From Geobacillus thermodenitrificans subsp. thermodenitrificans DSM 465 (GTDB taxonomy: Bacteria > Bacillota > Bacilli > Bacillales > Anoxybacillaceae): a stretch of 64,000 nt of DNA. The translations under genes were made by a program, and so were the position numbers. The DNA lies in assembly GCF_000496575.1 (NCBI RefSeq), contig NZ_AYKT01000017.1, positions 1 through 64,000 on the forward strand, read 5' to 3'. Shown one piece after another: positions 1-7,511 of the stretch; positions within the stretch are counted from its first letter, which is position 1, and every line of letters starts with the position of its first letter. Below the pieces are notes generated by a model, which searched no databases, had not been told where the DNA came from, and worked only from the letters and a program-made list of their open reading frames with translations.

Positions 1-99
1 CGTTTCGTTCAGTTTTCAAGGAACGAGATTAGTCGATATAAATTGCTTTCTCTTGCAAGAACCAGTTCATCGAACTTATCTCTCGCAAGCAGCTTCTTT
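1..99 (-). other. rRNA operon leader (16S gene beyond left edge)
   Basis: Read on the minus strand, the first bases contain CCTTGAAAACTGAACGAAACG-like sequence, the conserved block found in Bacillus/Geobacillus rRNA leaders and 16S-23S spacers. It lies directly downstream of two strong minus-strand promoters. The 16S rRNA gene itself is not in the window, so the operon identity is inferred. Confidence 0.7.
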
Positions 100-128
100 A
101 TATTAGCATAACATCTTTCCGATGTCAA
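100..128 (-). promoter_or_regulatory. rrn promoter P2
   Basis: On the minus strand there is a perfect -35 TTGACA (123-128), a 17-base spacer and a -10 TAATAT (100-105). This is the promoter proximal to the rRNA leader. The near-consensus hexamers suit a stable-RNA promoter. Confidence 0.85.
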
Positions 129-183
129 CCACTTTTTTCTTTCTCATCACCGCCGAACATCTTGTTCAGCAGCGACGCTATTT

Positions 184-212
184 AATATACCACCCTAATC
201 TCCAAAATGCAA
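184..212 (-). promoter_or_regulatory. rrn promoter P1
   Basis: A second minus-strand sigma-A promoter has -35 TTGCAT (207-212), a 17-base spacer and -10 TATATT (184-189), 84 bases upstream of P2. Tandem promoters about 90 bases apart are the usual layout of B. subtilis rrn operons. Confidence 0.7.
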
Positions 213-625
213 TACCTTTTTTTAAAATTTTTTTTGGTTTTTTTAAACTGTACTCTTCTCAAAAGTCCCCACTTCCCATTATCTTAATACGTAATCCTTC
301 TCCTTGGCAACCTCTCTAATCCTCCACACAACGATATTCGTTGCGAACCCTTTTCTTGATCCCACCATCAATAGTCATTACACAAGAAAGCAAAATCGAC
401 AGTCCCACTTCTTCCCCGTATTATAAAAAAACGTTTAGAGATAGGCTCCTTCCTACCTTCTATAACTGAAACATCAAGCGGGGTTGTGTATGCCTCATTG
501 TTGTTACCAAAAACCATAAAGGACAGTACCTGATCTTTCTTACACCATAACTGATCAGTTTTGTTCAAAATGAATGAATACGCCCACCGGCGGACGCATA
601 CATTTCAATATAATATGTTGTTTTC
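213..625. other. Intergenic region between rrn promoters and tgl
   Basis: Apart from the rrn promoters and a possible sporulation promoter of tgl, I see no convincing gene here. A 66-codon minus-strand frame (368-568) begins with TTG, has no Shine-Dalgarno site and resembles nothing I recognise; it may be a remnant or chance. Confidence 0.5.
574..604 (+). promoter_or_regulatory. Possible sporulation (sigma-E/K type) promoter of tgl
   Basis: CATACATT at 597-604 resembles the -10 element of mother-cell sigma factors (sigma-E CATACAMT, sigma-K CATANNNTA). An AATA-containing -35-like segment lies about 16 bases upstream. In B. subtilis tgl is expressed in the mother cell late in sporulation, so such a promoter is expected, but the match here is only partial. 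Confidence 0.3.
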
Positions 626-642
626 AAGGAGGCATCTAGACT

Positions 643-1461
643 TTGATCCGCATTTTAGCTTTACCGTCCGGTTTGAGCCCGTCTTACTCGTCTTCCCTTT
701 CGAAAAACGAGCAGGCGATCCTAAACGCTCTTATTTCTTCGCCCGTGCTGTACACATATCCAAATGAACAACAGCTGCGATTTGAAATTGCGCTGCGTGC
801 TAACATCGTCCAAGCTGCAGTCGACTTAGCAAAGAGCCGGGCGCGGTTTGCCATTTTTCGTTTTTCACGCTGCAACAGCGAGTTTTGGGAGCGGGACGAG
901 CGAGGTGGTTTTCAGCTGCGACCGGGCATCCCTCCTTCAGAGGCCATCAAAGACATTTTCGTTAACAGTGAACGATACGCCTTTGAATGTGCAACTGCCA
1001 TCGTCATCGTCTTTTACAAAGCCGTGCTCGATACGATTGACGTATCAGCGTTTAATCGCCTGTTCGCCGATCTACTCCTGTATGACTGGCATACTGACCG
1101 CGATCTTGGCATCCATACAAAAAAGGGAGAACACTTTCTCCCTGGGGACTGTCTTTATTTTAAAAACCCGGAGTTCGATCCGACGACGCCGCAATGGCAG
1201 GGGGAAAATACGATTTACTTGGGCAACGGCTTGTTTTACGGGCATGGCATCGGCATTCACCCAAAAGAGGTCATTATCGATGCACTCAATCGGAAGCGAA
1301 AACCGGGAGCGACGAAATCCGCCTATCTTCTCCCCCAAATTACGCAAGTCAACTTCACGTATTTGTCCCAATTCGCCCGCCCGTTGAACGAATTCCGCTT
1401 GCCGCTCCGCCCATCGTTTATCATCGGAACGTTAGGGTCCGCTACTTTCTTGTATCGTTAG
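643..1461 (+). CDS. tgl: Protein-glutamine gamma-glutamyltransferase (spore coat transglutaminase)
   Basis: This 272-residue protein matches Bacillus Tgl, which forms epsilon-(gamma-glutamyl)-lysine crosslinks between coat proteins such as GerQ during sporulation. The family core is visible: the YAFECATAIVIVFY segment holds the expected catalytic Cys116 with Glu115 before it, LYDWH and GDCLYFKNPEFDP follow, and a GEN glutamate sits near residue 188. The TTG start is chosen because AAGGAGG (626-632) lies 10 bases upstream. The protein is longer at the C-terminus than the roughly 245-residue B. subtilis enzyme, and its last 30 bases overlap the convergent EamA transporter gene. Confidence 0.93.
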   Translation: MIRILALPSGLSPSYSSSLSKNEQAILNALISSPVLYTYPNEQQLRFEIALRANIVQAAVDLAKSRARFAIFRFSRCNSEFWERDERGGFQLRPGIPPSEAIKDIFVNSERYAFECATAIVIVFYKAVLDTIDVSAFNRLFADLLLYDWHTDRDLGIHTKKGEHFLPGDCLYFKNPEFDPTTPQWQGENTIYLGNGLFYGHGIGIHPKEVIIDALNRKRKPGATKSAYLLPQITQVNFTYLSQFARPLNEFRLPLRPSFIIGTLGSATFLYR

Positions 1462-2340
1462 CGGCCCTTTTTCGTTTTTCTCCCACAAATACAAGCCAAT
1501 TCCTGTTAAAATAAAAATACCGCCGATCCATTGAAACAGGCGGATCTGTTCGTCAAACAGCCAATACGCCAAGGCTGAAGCGCCAATAGGTTCCAATAAA
1601 ATGGCCATCGACACGGTCGATGCGCTCACCCATTTGACTGCCCAGTTCATTACGGAATGGCCGAACAGTGTCGGGATGATGGCTAAAGCAAGAAAACAAA
1701 GCCAGTCGGTCGGTTGGTACGCTGTTAGGGAAAAGCGGGATAGTACGGTATACAAATACAATGTCGCAGCGCTGATGCCATAGACGATATATGTATACGT
1801 CATAAGCGACAATCGCTGGCGCAATTCTTGACCGAATAGCCAGTACGCTGTCACCATCGCGCACGCCAATAATGCCAACACGTCCCCATACAGCGCTTCT
1901 CCACTGGCGCGAAAGTCGCCCCAGCTGATGAGGATGCTTCCGACAATGGCCAAAAGAGCGCTCCCGATCGCACCGATCGTTAGCCGTTCACGGAAAAAGA
2001 TCGCTCCTCCAGCAAAAGCAAACAGCGGCTGCAACGTCACAAGCACGACTGAGCTCGCAACAGAGGTATAGTCGAGCGATTCAAACCAAAGAATAAAATG
2101 AAACGCAAGTAGCACGCCGGAACAAACGGAAAACAACCAGTCGCGCCGGGAGATGCGCTTTAGTTCATCGATATGACGGAGACAAAACGGCGTCATGATC
2201 ACGACGGCGAAAAAGAGCCGATAAAAGGCAATAACCGCCGATGGCGCTTGTGACCATTTGACGAAAATGGCCGATGTCGACACAGCGAGCGCACCGATCA
2301 ATAAGGCGACATACGCCTTTGCCGAACTTGGCGGTTTCAT
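1432..2340 (-). CDS. EamA/DMT-family membrane transporter
   Basis: This 302-residue protein has about ten hydrophobic segments arranged as two EamA repeats, typical of the drug/metabolite transporter superfamily. Each half ends in the family's usual proline- and glycine-containing helices (for example AILLEPIGASALAYWLF in the second half). It probably exports or imports a small metabolite across the cytoplasmic membrane; the substrate cannot be read from the sequence. It is transcribed convergently with tgl and overlaps it by 30 bases at the 3' ends. Confidence 0.88.
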   Translation of the reverse strand: MKPPSSAKAYVALLIGALAVSTSAIFVKWSQAPSAVIAFYRLFFAVVIMTPFCLRHIDELKRISRRDWLFSVCSGVLLAFHFILWFESLDYTSVASSVVLVTLQPLFAFAGGAIFFRERLTIGAIGSALLAIVGSILISWGDFRASGEALYGDVLALLACAMVTAYWLFGQELRQRLSLMTYTYIVYGISAATLYLYTVLSRFSLTAYQPTDWLCFLALAIIPTLFGHSVMNWAVKWVSASTVSMAILLEPIGASALAYWLFDEQIRLFQWIGGIFILTGIGLYLWEKNEKGPLTIQESSGP

Positions 2341-2397
2341 CTCTCCATCTCCTTGCCAACTGTTTTCTTACATTATATCACGAACGAGGTGAGAAAA

Positions 2398-3075
2398 ATG
2401 GTGTTCGATCCGTTCCTCAAATTAGGGATTTCAGCCATCCTCGGGTTGATTATCGGGCTGGAACGGGAATTGAAACGAAAACCAGTCGGTTTAAAAACGT
2501 GCCTTGTCATTTCCATTTCCAGCTGCTTGTTGACGATCGTTTCGATTGAATCAGCGTACATCTTCCCATCGAAAGATCATATTACGATGGATCCGCTCCG
2601 TCTGGCCGCCCAAATCGTATCCGGGGTCGGTTTTTTAGGAGCTGGCGTGATTTTACGCCGCGGTAACGACAGCATCACCGGATTGACGACGGCTGCGATC
2701 ATTTGGGGGGCCGCGGGCATCGGGGTGGCCGTCGGCGCAGGCTTTTATTGGGAATCAGCGTTCGGTGTGGCGCTGCTCATTGTCAGTGTCGAACTCATTC
2801 CATTTTTAATTAATTTTTTCGGACCGAAGCAGCTGCGTGAAAAAGAAGTGATGCTGCAAATTACAGTCGCCGATGAAAACAATATTACGAAAGTGATTGA
2901 TCATTTAAAACAGCAGCACATCAATATTAAAACGATGCGCATTAAAGATGTGGAAGAAAACCAGCATTTATTGAAACTAAGGGCTGTCGTCGACCAACGA
3001 CGCTCGACCGCTGACATTTATTACACCATCCGCTCCATTGACGCGATCGTTCATGTCGATATTGAAAGCGGCTGA
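2398..3075 (+). CDS. MgtC/SapB-family membrane protein
   Basis: The 225-residue protein begins with a membrane domain of about four or five helices carrying the MgtC signature region (LGLIIGLERELKRKPVGLKT and SGVGFLGAGVILR). It ends in a soluble ACT-like domain of about 80 residues. MgtC-like proteins are linked to magnesium limitation and membrane-potential homeostasis; the exact role in Bacillaceae is unclear. The ATG at 2398 is preferred over an upstream in-frame start because GAGGTGAG lies about 6 bases before it. I saw no M-box riboswitch in the short upstream region. Confidence 0.87.
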   Translation: MVFDPFLKLGISAILGLIIGLERELKRKPVGLKTCLVISISSCLLTIVSIESAYIFPSKDHITMDPLRLAAQIVSGVGFLGAGVILRRGNDSITGLTTAAIIWGAAGIGVAVGAGFYWESAFGVALLIVSVELIPFLINFFGPKQLREKEVMLQITVADENNITKVIDHLKQQHINIKTMRIKDVEENQHLLKLRAVVDQRRSTADIYYTIRSIDAIVHVDIESG

Positions 3076-3085
3076 TAAAAAAAGA

Positions 3086-3114
3086 TTGCCAACAGCCATT
3101 CATCTAGATATAAT
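3086..3114 (+). promoter_or_regulatory. Sigma-A promoter of tRNA-Ala
   Basis: -35 TTGCCA (3086-3091), a 17-base spacer and a perfect -10 TATAAT (3109-3114) lie 31 bases upstream of the tRNA, giving a very short leader. Confidence 0.85.
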
Positions 3115-3144
3115 AGGAACTGGACAAATCATCCATATTCTTTT

Positions 3145-3217
3145 GGGGCATTAGCTCAGTTGGGAGAGCGTCGTGCTGGCAGCGCGAAGGTCACCGGTTC
3201 GAGCCCGGTATGCTCCA
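3145..3217 (+). tRNA. tRNA-Ala (anticodon GGC)
   Basis: A 73-base cloverleaf folds cleanly. The acceptor stem pairs GGGGCAT with ATGCTCC (one G-U pair), the D-stem pairs GCTC with GAGC, the anticodon loop is CTGGCAG with anticodon GGC, and the T-arm has TTCGAGC. The discriminator base is A and CCA is not encoded. It is a single tRNA gene with its own promoter and terminator. Confidence 0.95.
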
Positions 3218-3224
3218 TTCACCC

Positions 3225-3249
3225 CCCCTTGCGTGGCAAGGGGTTTTTT
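3225..3249 (+). terminator. Intrinsic terminator of tRNA-Ala
   Basis: CCCCTTGC (3225-3232), loop GTG and GCAAGGGG (3236-3243) form an 8-bp stem followed by six T residues. Confidence 0.9.
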
Positions 3250-3316
3250 GTTTGACTGGGAAAGGTCTCACACCGAAACGCTTCGTCGACGAATCCGCGG
3301 CCGTAATCTCCTAACG

Positions 3317-3358
3317 AACGGCGGGCGGCAAAGTCACATGCGAGGGACGCCCGCCGTT
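3317..3358 (-). terminator. Hairpin downstream of the DnaD-domain gene
   Basis: An 11-bp perfect inverted repeat pairs AACGGCGGGCG (3317-3327) with CGCCCGCCGTT (3348-3358) just past the stop of the leftward gene. There is no T-run, so it may be a transcript-end hairpin rather than a full intrinsic terminator. Confidence 0.45.
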
Positions 3359-3383
3359 CCCTTCATCCCATGGAGATCGTCTT

Positions 3384-4973
3384 TCAGGATGGTTCTTTAT
3401 ATTTTTTTAAGCGCTCCTCGAGCTCCCGGCGCGCTTGTTCGATGTCAAAGTCGTCATCTTCCGGCTGGCTGTAGTCCATGTTCAGCCAATCCGGCACGAT
3501 CTCTGTGCGAATCGGCTTCCGCATCGTTCGACTGCTCTCCGTTGAAGAAGAGGTAGACCGTTGGTTCAGCCGCTGCTTTCGAAACGCAAGCCGTGCCGCA
3601 CGCACTTCGTCGACCGTTCGATACCCTTTTTCCATCCAGTCGCGCAAGATCGTCTCGACGTACACCCACCGTTTCGCCCCGTTTTCCACCGCAATTTTTA
3701 ACGCTTCTAAGACTAATTCCTCGGACGTGTCATCCACCCACATATTGATTTTTTCCCGCAAATATCCTCCGATCACCCCAAATCCGTTTTGCTCATAGAA
3801 ACGAACAATCTCCTTGTAGGCGCGCACGCGCTCATCATCTTCTTTCTCTTCTCTGTTCCTCTCTGATGTGATCTCTGTCGTATTCTCTGGTATCGGGCTG
3901 TTCACATTGAGCACCCCGATTGACCAATTTGACCAGCTGGACGGCTCAGTTTGAACAGATGGTCGGGCGATTTCGCCCGTCGGCCGCCCGTTTTGGGCAG
4001 ATGGACGGTGGATTTCATCCATCGACCACTCATTTTGGACAGACGGCCGAACCCATTCATCGACGGATCGTCCAATGAAAACCGGCAAATCGGCCACTTC
4101 ATCTGCTGGCCGCTCATGTTGAACCGATGAATGGGCAATTTCATCCGCCAGCTGCCCGATGGGAACGGGTGGGCAGGCCATTTGCTCTGTCGCCCATCTA
4201 TTTTGAATCGACGGATCATCCGATTTCCCTTTCGTCCATCCATGTTGAACCGATCGATCAGCCAATTCATCGCTCAGTTGTCCATGTTGAGGAGGTGGAT
4301 CGGCCGTTTCACCTGCCATTTGTTCGTTTTGGAAAGATGAACAAGCGATGTCTCCCTCTGTCCGTTGATTTGGTATCGTCAGAACGATCGGCATGCCATC
4401 AAAAGACGCCCCACGGTCGTCTCGAGCGATGGAAGCGGCATCGGAACCTAGCCCCTTGCCGTCTTGAACGGTTGACATGCCTCCTTGAAACATCGGCATG
4501 CGATCTGGAACAGTTGAATCGCCATCGTGGGACATCGACGCACCATAAGAAACAGTTGCAAGGCGATCGAGAACGGTTGAACCGCTGTCCCCCGCTGGAC
4601 CGCCATTCGCCCCCGGTGGCTGTTCCTTTTGCCTAGCTATTATTTTTTGCGTCCATTCGGCCAGTTGGTTGTAATCGATCCGATACCATTTCGTTTTATC
4701 GATTTTGGAGCGGTTAAAATTCGCCGAAACGATGATCCCGAGCTTTTCGAGCTTTGTGATGATCCGGCGAATCGTACTTTCCGACCAAAACGGGAATTGC
4801 TTCTGCCAATCTCCATACGTGTTGTACACCCATTTGTAGCCGTCACGAACATTTTCACTTTTCTCGAGCCAATAGTGCAATTGCTGTACGATAATGCTTT
4901 CGTTCAATCCGATCGCCACAGCGAGCTGTGGTAAAATGATTAACGGCTCGTCGTCTAAAAGCAATTTGGTCAT
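3384..4973 (-). CDS. DnaD-domain replication protein with tandem-repeat linker
   Basis: This 529-residue protein has three parts. Residues 1-110 look like the winged-helix N-terminal domain of phage-type replisome organisers (LNESIIVQQLHYWLEKS, WSESTIRRIITKLEKLGII). Residues 380-460 look like a DnaD/DnaB_2 domain (FYEQNGFGVIGGYLREKI, AVENGAKRWVYVETILRDW). The C-terminal tail is acidic and basic (LEERLKKYKE). Between them, residues 206-345 are ten consecutive 14-residue repeats, preceded by weaker 7-residue repeats. Family members load helicase or remodel origins, often on phages or plasmids; a chromosomal role here is inferred. Its Shine-Dalgarno site is GGGGGAGAGG. No other phage gene is adjacent. 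Confidence 0.82.
   Translation of the reverse strand: MTKLLLDDEPLIILPQLAVAIGLNESIIVQQLHYWLEKSENVRDGYKWVYNTYGDWQKQFPFWSESTIRRIITKLEKLGIIVSANFNRSKIDKTKWYRIDYNQLAEWTQKIIARQKEQPPGANGGPAGDSGSTVLDRLATVSYGASMSHDGDSTVPDRMPMFQGGMSTVQDGKGLGSDAASIARDDRGASFDGMPIVLTIPNQRTEGDIACSSFQNEQMAGETADPPPQHGQLSDELADRSVQHGWTKGKSDDPSIQNRWATEQMACPPVPIGQLADEIAHSSVQHERPADEVADLPVFIGRSVDEWVRPSVQNEWSMDEIHRPSAQNGRPTGEIARPSVQTEPSSWSNWSIGVLNVNSPIPENTTEITSERNREEKEDDERVRAYKEIVRFYEQNGFGVIGGYLREKINMWVDDTSEELVLEALKIAVENGAKRWVYVETILRDWMEKGYRTVDEVRAARLAFRKQRLNQRSTSSSTESSRTMRKPIRTEIVPDWLNMDYSQPEDDDFDIEQARRELEERLKKYKEPS
3939..4358 (-). repeat. 42-bp coding minisatellite (ten 14-codon units)
   Basis: The stretch encodes ten consecutive 14-residue units such as ADEIAHSSVQHERP, VDEWVRPSVQNEWS, MDEIHRPSAQNGRP and TGEIARPSVQTEPS. 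Upstream codons (residues 132-200) follow a 7-residue period (STVLDRL, STVPDRM, STVQDGK). Unit length is always a multiple of 21 bases, which keeps the frame and also leaves long open frames on the other strand and in another phase. Confidence 0.85.
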
Positions 4974-5247
4974 CGTCCCTCTCCCCCTTCATAAACGATG
5001 AATGAAGAACTCGTTCGCAGCGAAATGGCTTTATGATTGCTCCCTTTCTTTGATAAACTTTATTTCGAATGCCATCAAATCACCTAATGGCGCGACAGCA
5101 GCGATTTTAGCCCGATTTCACGCTAAAAAACGCCAAAAATACGCCAAAAACGGTTGAATATGCGTTCAAAGAGCAAATCGACATGTTCCGTTGCTTTCAT
5201 CGCGTCTTTGCTGAAACAGCAACACCTTTTCGATCGGAGGGAGAGCT
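4974..5247. other. Intergenic region with A-tract direct repeats
   Basis: The stretch between the divergent DnaD-domain and nuclease genes holds their ribosome binding sites. It also holds three consecutive ACGC(C/T)AAAAA repeats (5120-5150) with a 10-11 base period. No gene is seen. Confidence 0.5.
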
Positions 5248-6153
5248 TTGAAACAAACTGCGATTTTGTTTTTTTGCCTGATGATTCTATTTCCCGCTTC
5301 CGTTTTCGCCCATCCAGGCACATTGGATGAATTGGGCGGGCATTTCCGCAACAGTGACTGCACCTACTTGTTGCACGAACCGACCGCATTGGCGAAGCAG
5401 GCGAAAACGAAAGAAGAGCTGGTCAAGCTCATTCAAAAATATAACGGCAATGAACGGTGCAAACGGAACCTCACTCCAGAACGGATTGACTTAGACGGCC
5501 ATACGCTCGGGGGAAAAGAGGACAATGCTTCGCTGCGGCTTGGCCGGACATACAAAGCGGCATTGGTGAAGTGCATTGACGGAGACACGGCCAAATTCCG
5601 TGTGAACGGCCACGTGTATACGACGCGCTTTTTGTTCATCGACACCCCAGAAAGCACCATCGAAGTCGAACCATACGGAAAAGAAGCGAGCCAGTTTACG
5701 TGTTCCCGACTGAAAAAAGGGGACATTGTGCTTGAAACAGATGGAAATACGTTGTTTGACAAATACCAACGGCTGCTCGCTTGGGTATGGGTCGACGATC
5801 GCCTGTTGCAAGAAGAGCTCGCTAAAGCCGGGCTAGTCGAGGACTTTTATGACTATGGCGATTACAAATACGAACAACGCATCCGCAAAGCATACGAGGA
5901 AGCCAGACAAAATGGCGTCGGCATATACAGTGGGCACTCTGCCGAGGAGAAGCCGAAAGTCGATTCGAAAACGAAAGCAGAGCCGGCGCAAACCAATCCG
6001 CAGACCGAAGAGGAGACGAACGAAGCCGATCGTGAACGTAACCGTGAGCAAGAAGAACGAACTTCGGAGCCATCAAGCGGTCTCGCCCTTTATACGTTGC
6101 TCGGTGCAGCGGCGGCTGCAGGGGTGTATTGGCTCATCCGCCAGCTGAAATAA
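5248..6153 (+). CDS. Secreted, membrane-anchored thermonuclease (SNase family)
   Basis: The 301-residue protein has an N-terminal signal peptide (cleavage probably near the VFAHP site). A short region with HPGTLDELGGHF resembles the calcium-binding/YHYH-like segment seen before some Bacillus nucleases. A staphylococcal-nuclease fold follows at about residues 100-230. The key residues are present: Asp111, Arg127, Asp132 and Glu135 in the RFLFIDTPE motif, and Arg175 in DKYQRLLAW. An acidic, glutamate-rich linker then leads to a C-terminal membrane helix (residues 279-297). It should cleave DNA or RNA outside the cell while tethered to the membrane. The TTG start has GGAGGG upstream. Confidence 0.88.
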   Translation: MKQTAILFFCLMILFPASVFAHPGTLDELGGHFRNSDCTYLLHEPTALAKQAKTKEELVKLIQKYNGNERCKRNLTPERIDLDGHTLGGKEDNASLRLGRTYKAALVKCIDGDTAKFRVNGHVYTTRFLFIDTPESTIEVEPYGKEASQFTCSRLKKGDIVLETDGNTLFDKYQRLLAWVWVDDRLLQEELAKAGLVEDFYDYGDYKYEQRIRKAYEEARQNGVGIYSGHSAEEKPKVDSKTKAEPAQTNPQTEEETNEADRERNREQEERTSEPSSGLALYTLLGAAAAAGVYWLIRQLK

Positions 6154-6172
6154 CGACCGCCAACACCAAAAA

Positions 6173-6201
6173 GACCTGTCCGTGTCGGACAGGTCTTTTT
6201 T
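6173..6201 (+). terminator. Intrinsic terminator after the nuclease gene
   Basis: GACCTGTCCG (6173-6182), loop TGT and CGGACAGGTC (6186-6195) are followed by six T residues. An A-run on the 5' side could also make it work on the other strand. Confidence 0.9.
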
Positions 6202-6314
6202 CATCGAAAGCAAGTTGCCGGTTTTGCTTCAAAAAAGTTATTCATTCCCGCCTTGGCTTTGAAAACAGCTTCCTTAATGATTTCCGTAAACAAATGTTTC
6301 CCCGTTGTTTCTTG

Positions 6315-6563
6315 TCATTGCTTCGGAAGCAATTCTTCAACACCGGCATCATTGGCCATTCGCCCCGGCTCCATCCCGAGCCGACGGAAGCCGTATTTTT
6401 CGAGGCGCATGATTTGCTCATCGGTCAATTCTGTGTACGCAATGACCGACGGGGTGCCAGACGATTTGTAAATCAAGTTGCCGGTCACCGGGCATTGAAA
6501 CGCGTCGGCGACAAACCCCTCCCCGTCTTGAATCGTAAACAGCCGGATGGGCATCACATTCAT
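6315..6563 (-). CDS. Conserved-looking small protein of unknown function
   Basis: An 82-residue cytosolic protein begins MNVMPIRLFTIQDGEGF and contains AYTELTDEQIMRLEKYGFRRLG; I do not recognise the family. The ATG at 6563 is preferred because AGAGGG lies just upstream. The codon pattern resembles neighbouring genes, and the protein has no signal peptide or membrane segment. It lies between the nuclease terminator and the downstream-oriented acetyltransferase gene and may be co-transcribed with the latter. Confidence 0.6.
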   Translation of the reverse strand: MNVMPIRLFTIQDGEGFVADAFQCPVTGNLIYKSSGTPSVIAYTELTDEQIMRLEKYGFRRLGMEPGRMANDAGVEELLPKQ

Positions 6564-6619
6564 GTTATTCCCTCTTTCCATACATCGTCATGATTATAAG
6601 TGCCCGATCCATCACCATT

Positions 6620-7120
6620 TTATACGAGCCGTTTGCCGACGATGACTAAATCGCGCTCAATGCCGTCAAGCTCAGCAACACGCGGAAAATAGCCCCACCG
6701 TTCAAACCCGAAGCGAGAGAACAGCCGCAAACTCGGTTCGTTATGGGCAAAAATAAAACCGAGCAGCGTCTTCATTCCAAGCGCCGGCGCCTTGTCGATC
6801 GCCCGCTTGAGCAGCTTCGTCCCAAGCCCTTGACCGCGGTGCGATTCGGCAATATAAATGCTCACTTCGGCCGTATGGCGGTACGCCGGGCGGCCGTAAA
6901 ACGATTGGAAACTAAGCCAGGCGCAAATGACACCGTCATCTTCGACTACCCAGAGCGGCCGATGGTGCGGATCGTGCGCTTCAAACCACGCTCTCCGGCT
7001 TTCCACTGACACCGGCTCCAAGTCCGCCGTCACCATCCGGCTTGGAATCGTTTCATTATAAATGCGGACGATTTGCGGCAAATCCGCCGCCGTTGCATCA
7101 CGAATCAACCATCGCTCCAT
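6620..7120 (-). CDS. GNAT acetyltransferase, phosphinothricin N-acetyltransferase type
   Basis: The 166-residue protein fits the Pat/YncA subgroup of GNAT enzymes. The early motif [20 protein letters not shown], the acetyl-CoA loop [11 protein letters not shown] and the late [17 protein letters not shown] segment are all in place. Such enzymes transfer acetyl groups from acetyl-CoA to methionine analogues, amino acids or herbicide-like compounds; the natural substrate here is unknown. The start at 7120 has an AAGGGGG ribosome binding site, and an in-frame upstream ATG has none. Confidence 0.87.
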   Translation of the reverse strand: MERWLIRDATAADLPQIVRIYNETIPSRMVTADLEPVSVESRRAWFEAHDPHHRPLWVVEDDGVICAWLSFQSFYGRPAYRHTAEVSIYIAESHRGQGLGTKLLKRAIDKAPALGMKTLLGFIFAHNEPSLRLFSRFGFERWGYFPRVAELDGIERDLVIVGKRLV

Positions 7121-7140
7121 TTGGCATCCCCCTTTTTCCA

Positions 7141-7305
7141 TCAGCCTTTCATTTCAAAAATCAGAAACATCTCTATGTACAGCGAAAGAACACGAAACGC
7201 CAGCTCGTTTTGTATCGTGTCGCTTGCGGCGTTTCTCAGCCCGTGTTCCCAAATGACGCGCACTCCTATTTTATCAGAAATGGGGGACGTTCGCGCCTTC
7301 TTCAT
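7141..7305 (-). CDS. Possible 54-residue protein
   Basis: A short minus-strand frame begins [18 protein letters not shown], with AGGTGA five bases before the ATG. It ends in a hydrophobic stretch ([17 protein letters not shown]) that could be a membrane segment. It ends just upstream of the acetyltransferase gene. I do not recognise it; without homologues it could be a chance frame. Confidence 0.3.
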   Translation of the reverse strand: MKKARTSPISDKIGVRVIWEHGLRNAASDTIQNELAFRVLSLYIEMFLIFEMKG

Positions 7306-7470
7306 ATGTTCACCTGTGCCTCGCTTGTTATTGCCGGCGCGCCCGCACCGCAAAGCGACTGTCCCCCGCCCAATCACCCGTGTCCCCCATTTAGGACGGC
7401 GGCCCGTTTCTTTCTCCAAGACGCAGCCCGCTCTCCCACGAAGGCCCCGCCTTCCTCCGACAAAGGCAAA

Positions 7471-7511
7471 AAAACGGCGTGAGTTCGGTCATCCCAGACT
7501 CACGCCGTTTT
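7471..7511 (-). terminator. Terminator of the RND efflux gene
   Basis: A 14-bp perfect stem pairs AAAACGGCGTGAGT (7471-7484) with ACTCACGCCGTTTT (7498-7511). On the minus strand it is followed by a T-run. Confidence 0.85.

Noticed and set aside
2341-2397. M-box magnesium riboswitch before the MgtC-like gene
   Set aside because: The gap to the divergent gene is only about 57 bases, too short for the structure, and no conserved motif is seen.
3939-4358. CRISPR-like spaced repeats
   Set aside because: The repeats are contiguous, degenerate and in frame within a protein gene, with no unique spacers and no cas genes.
3902-4636. Long open frames on the other phase and strand across the DnaD-protein repeats (122 and 169 codons)
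   Set aside because: They arise because every repeat unit is a multiple of three and free of stops. They have no ribosome binding sites, and the winged-helix and DnaD domains fix the real frame.
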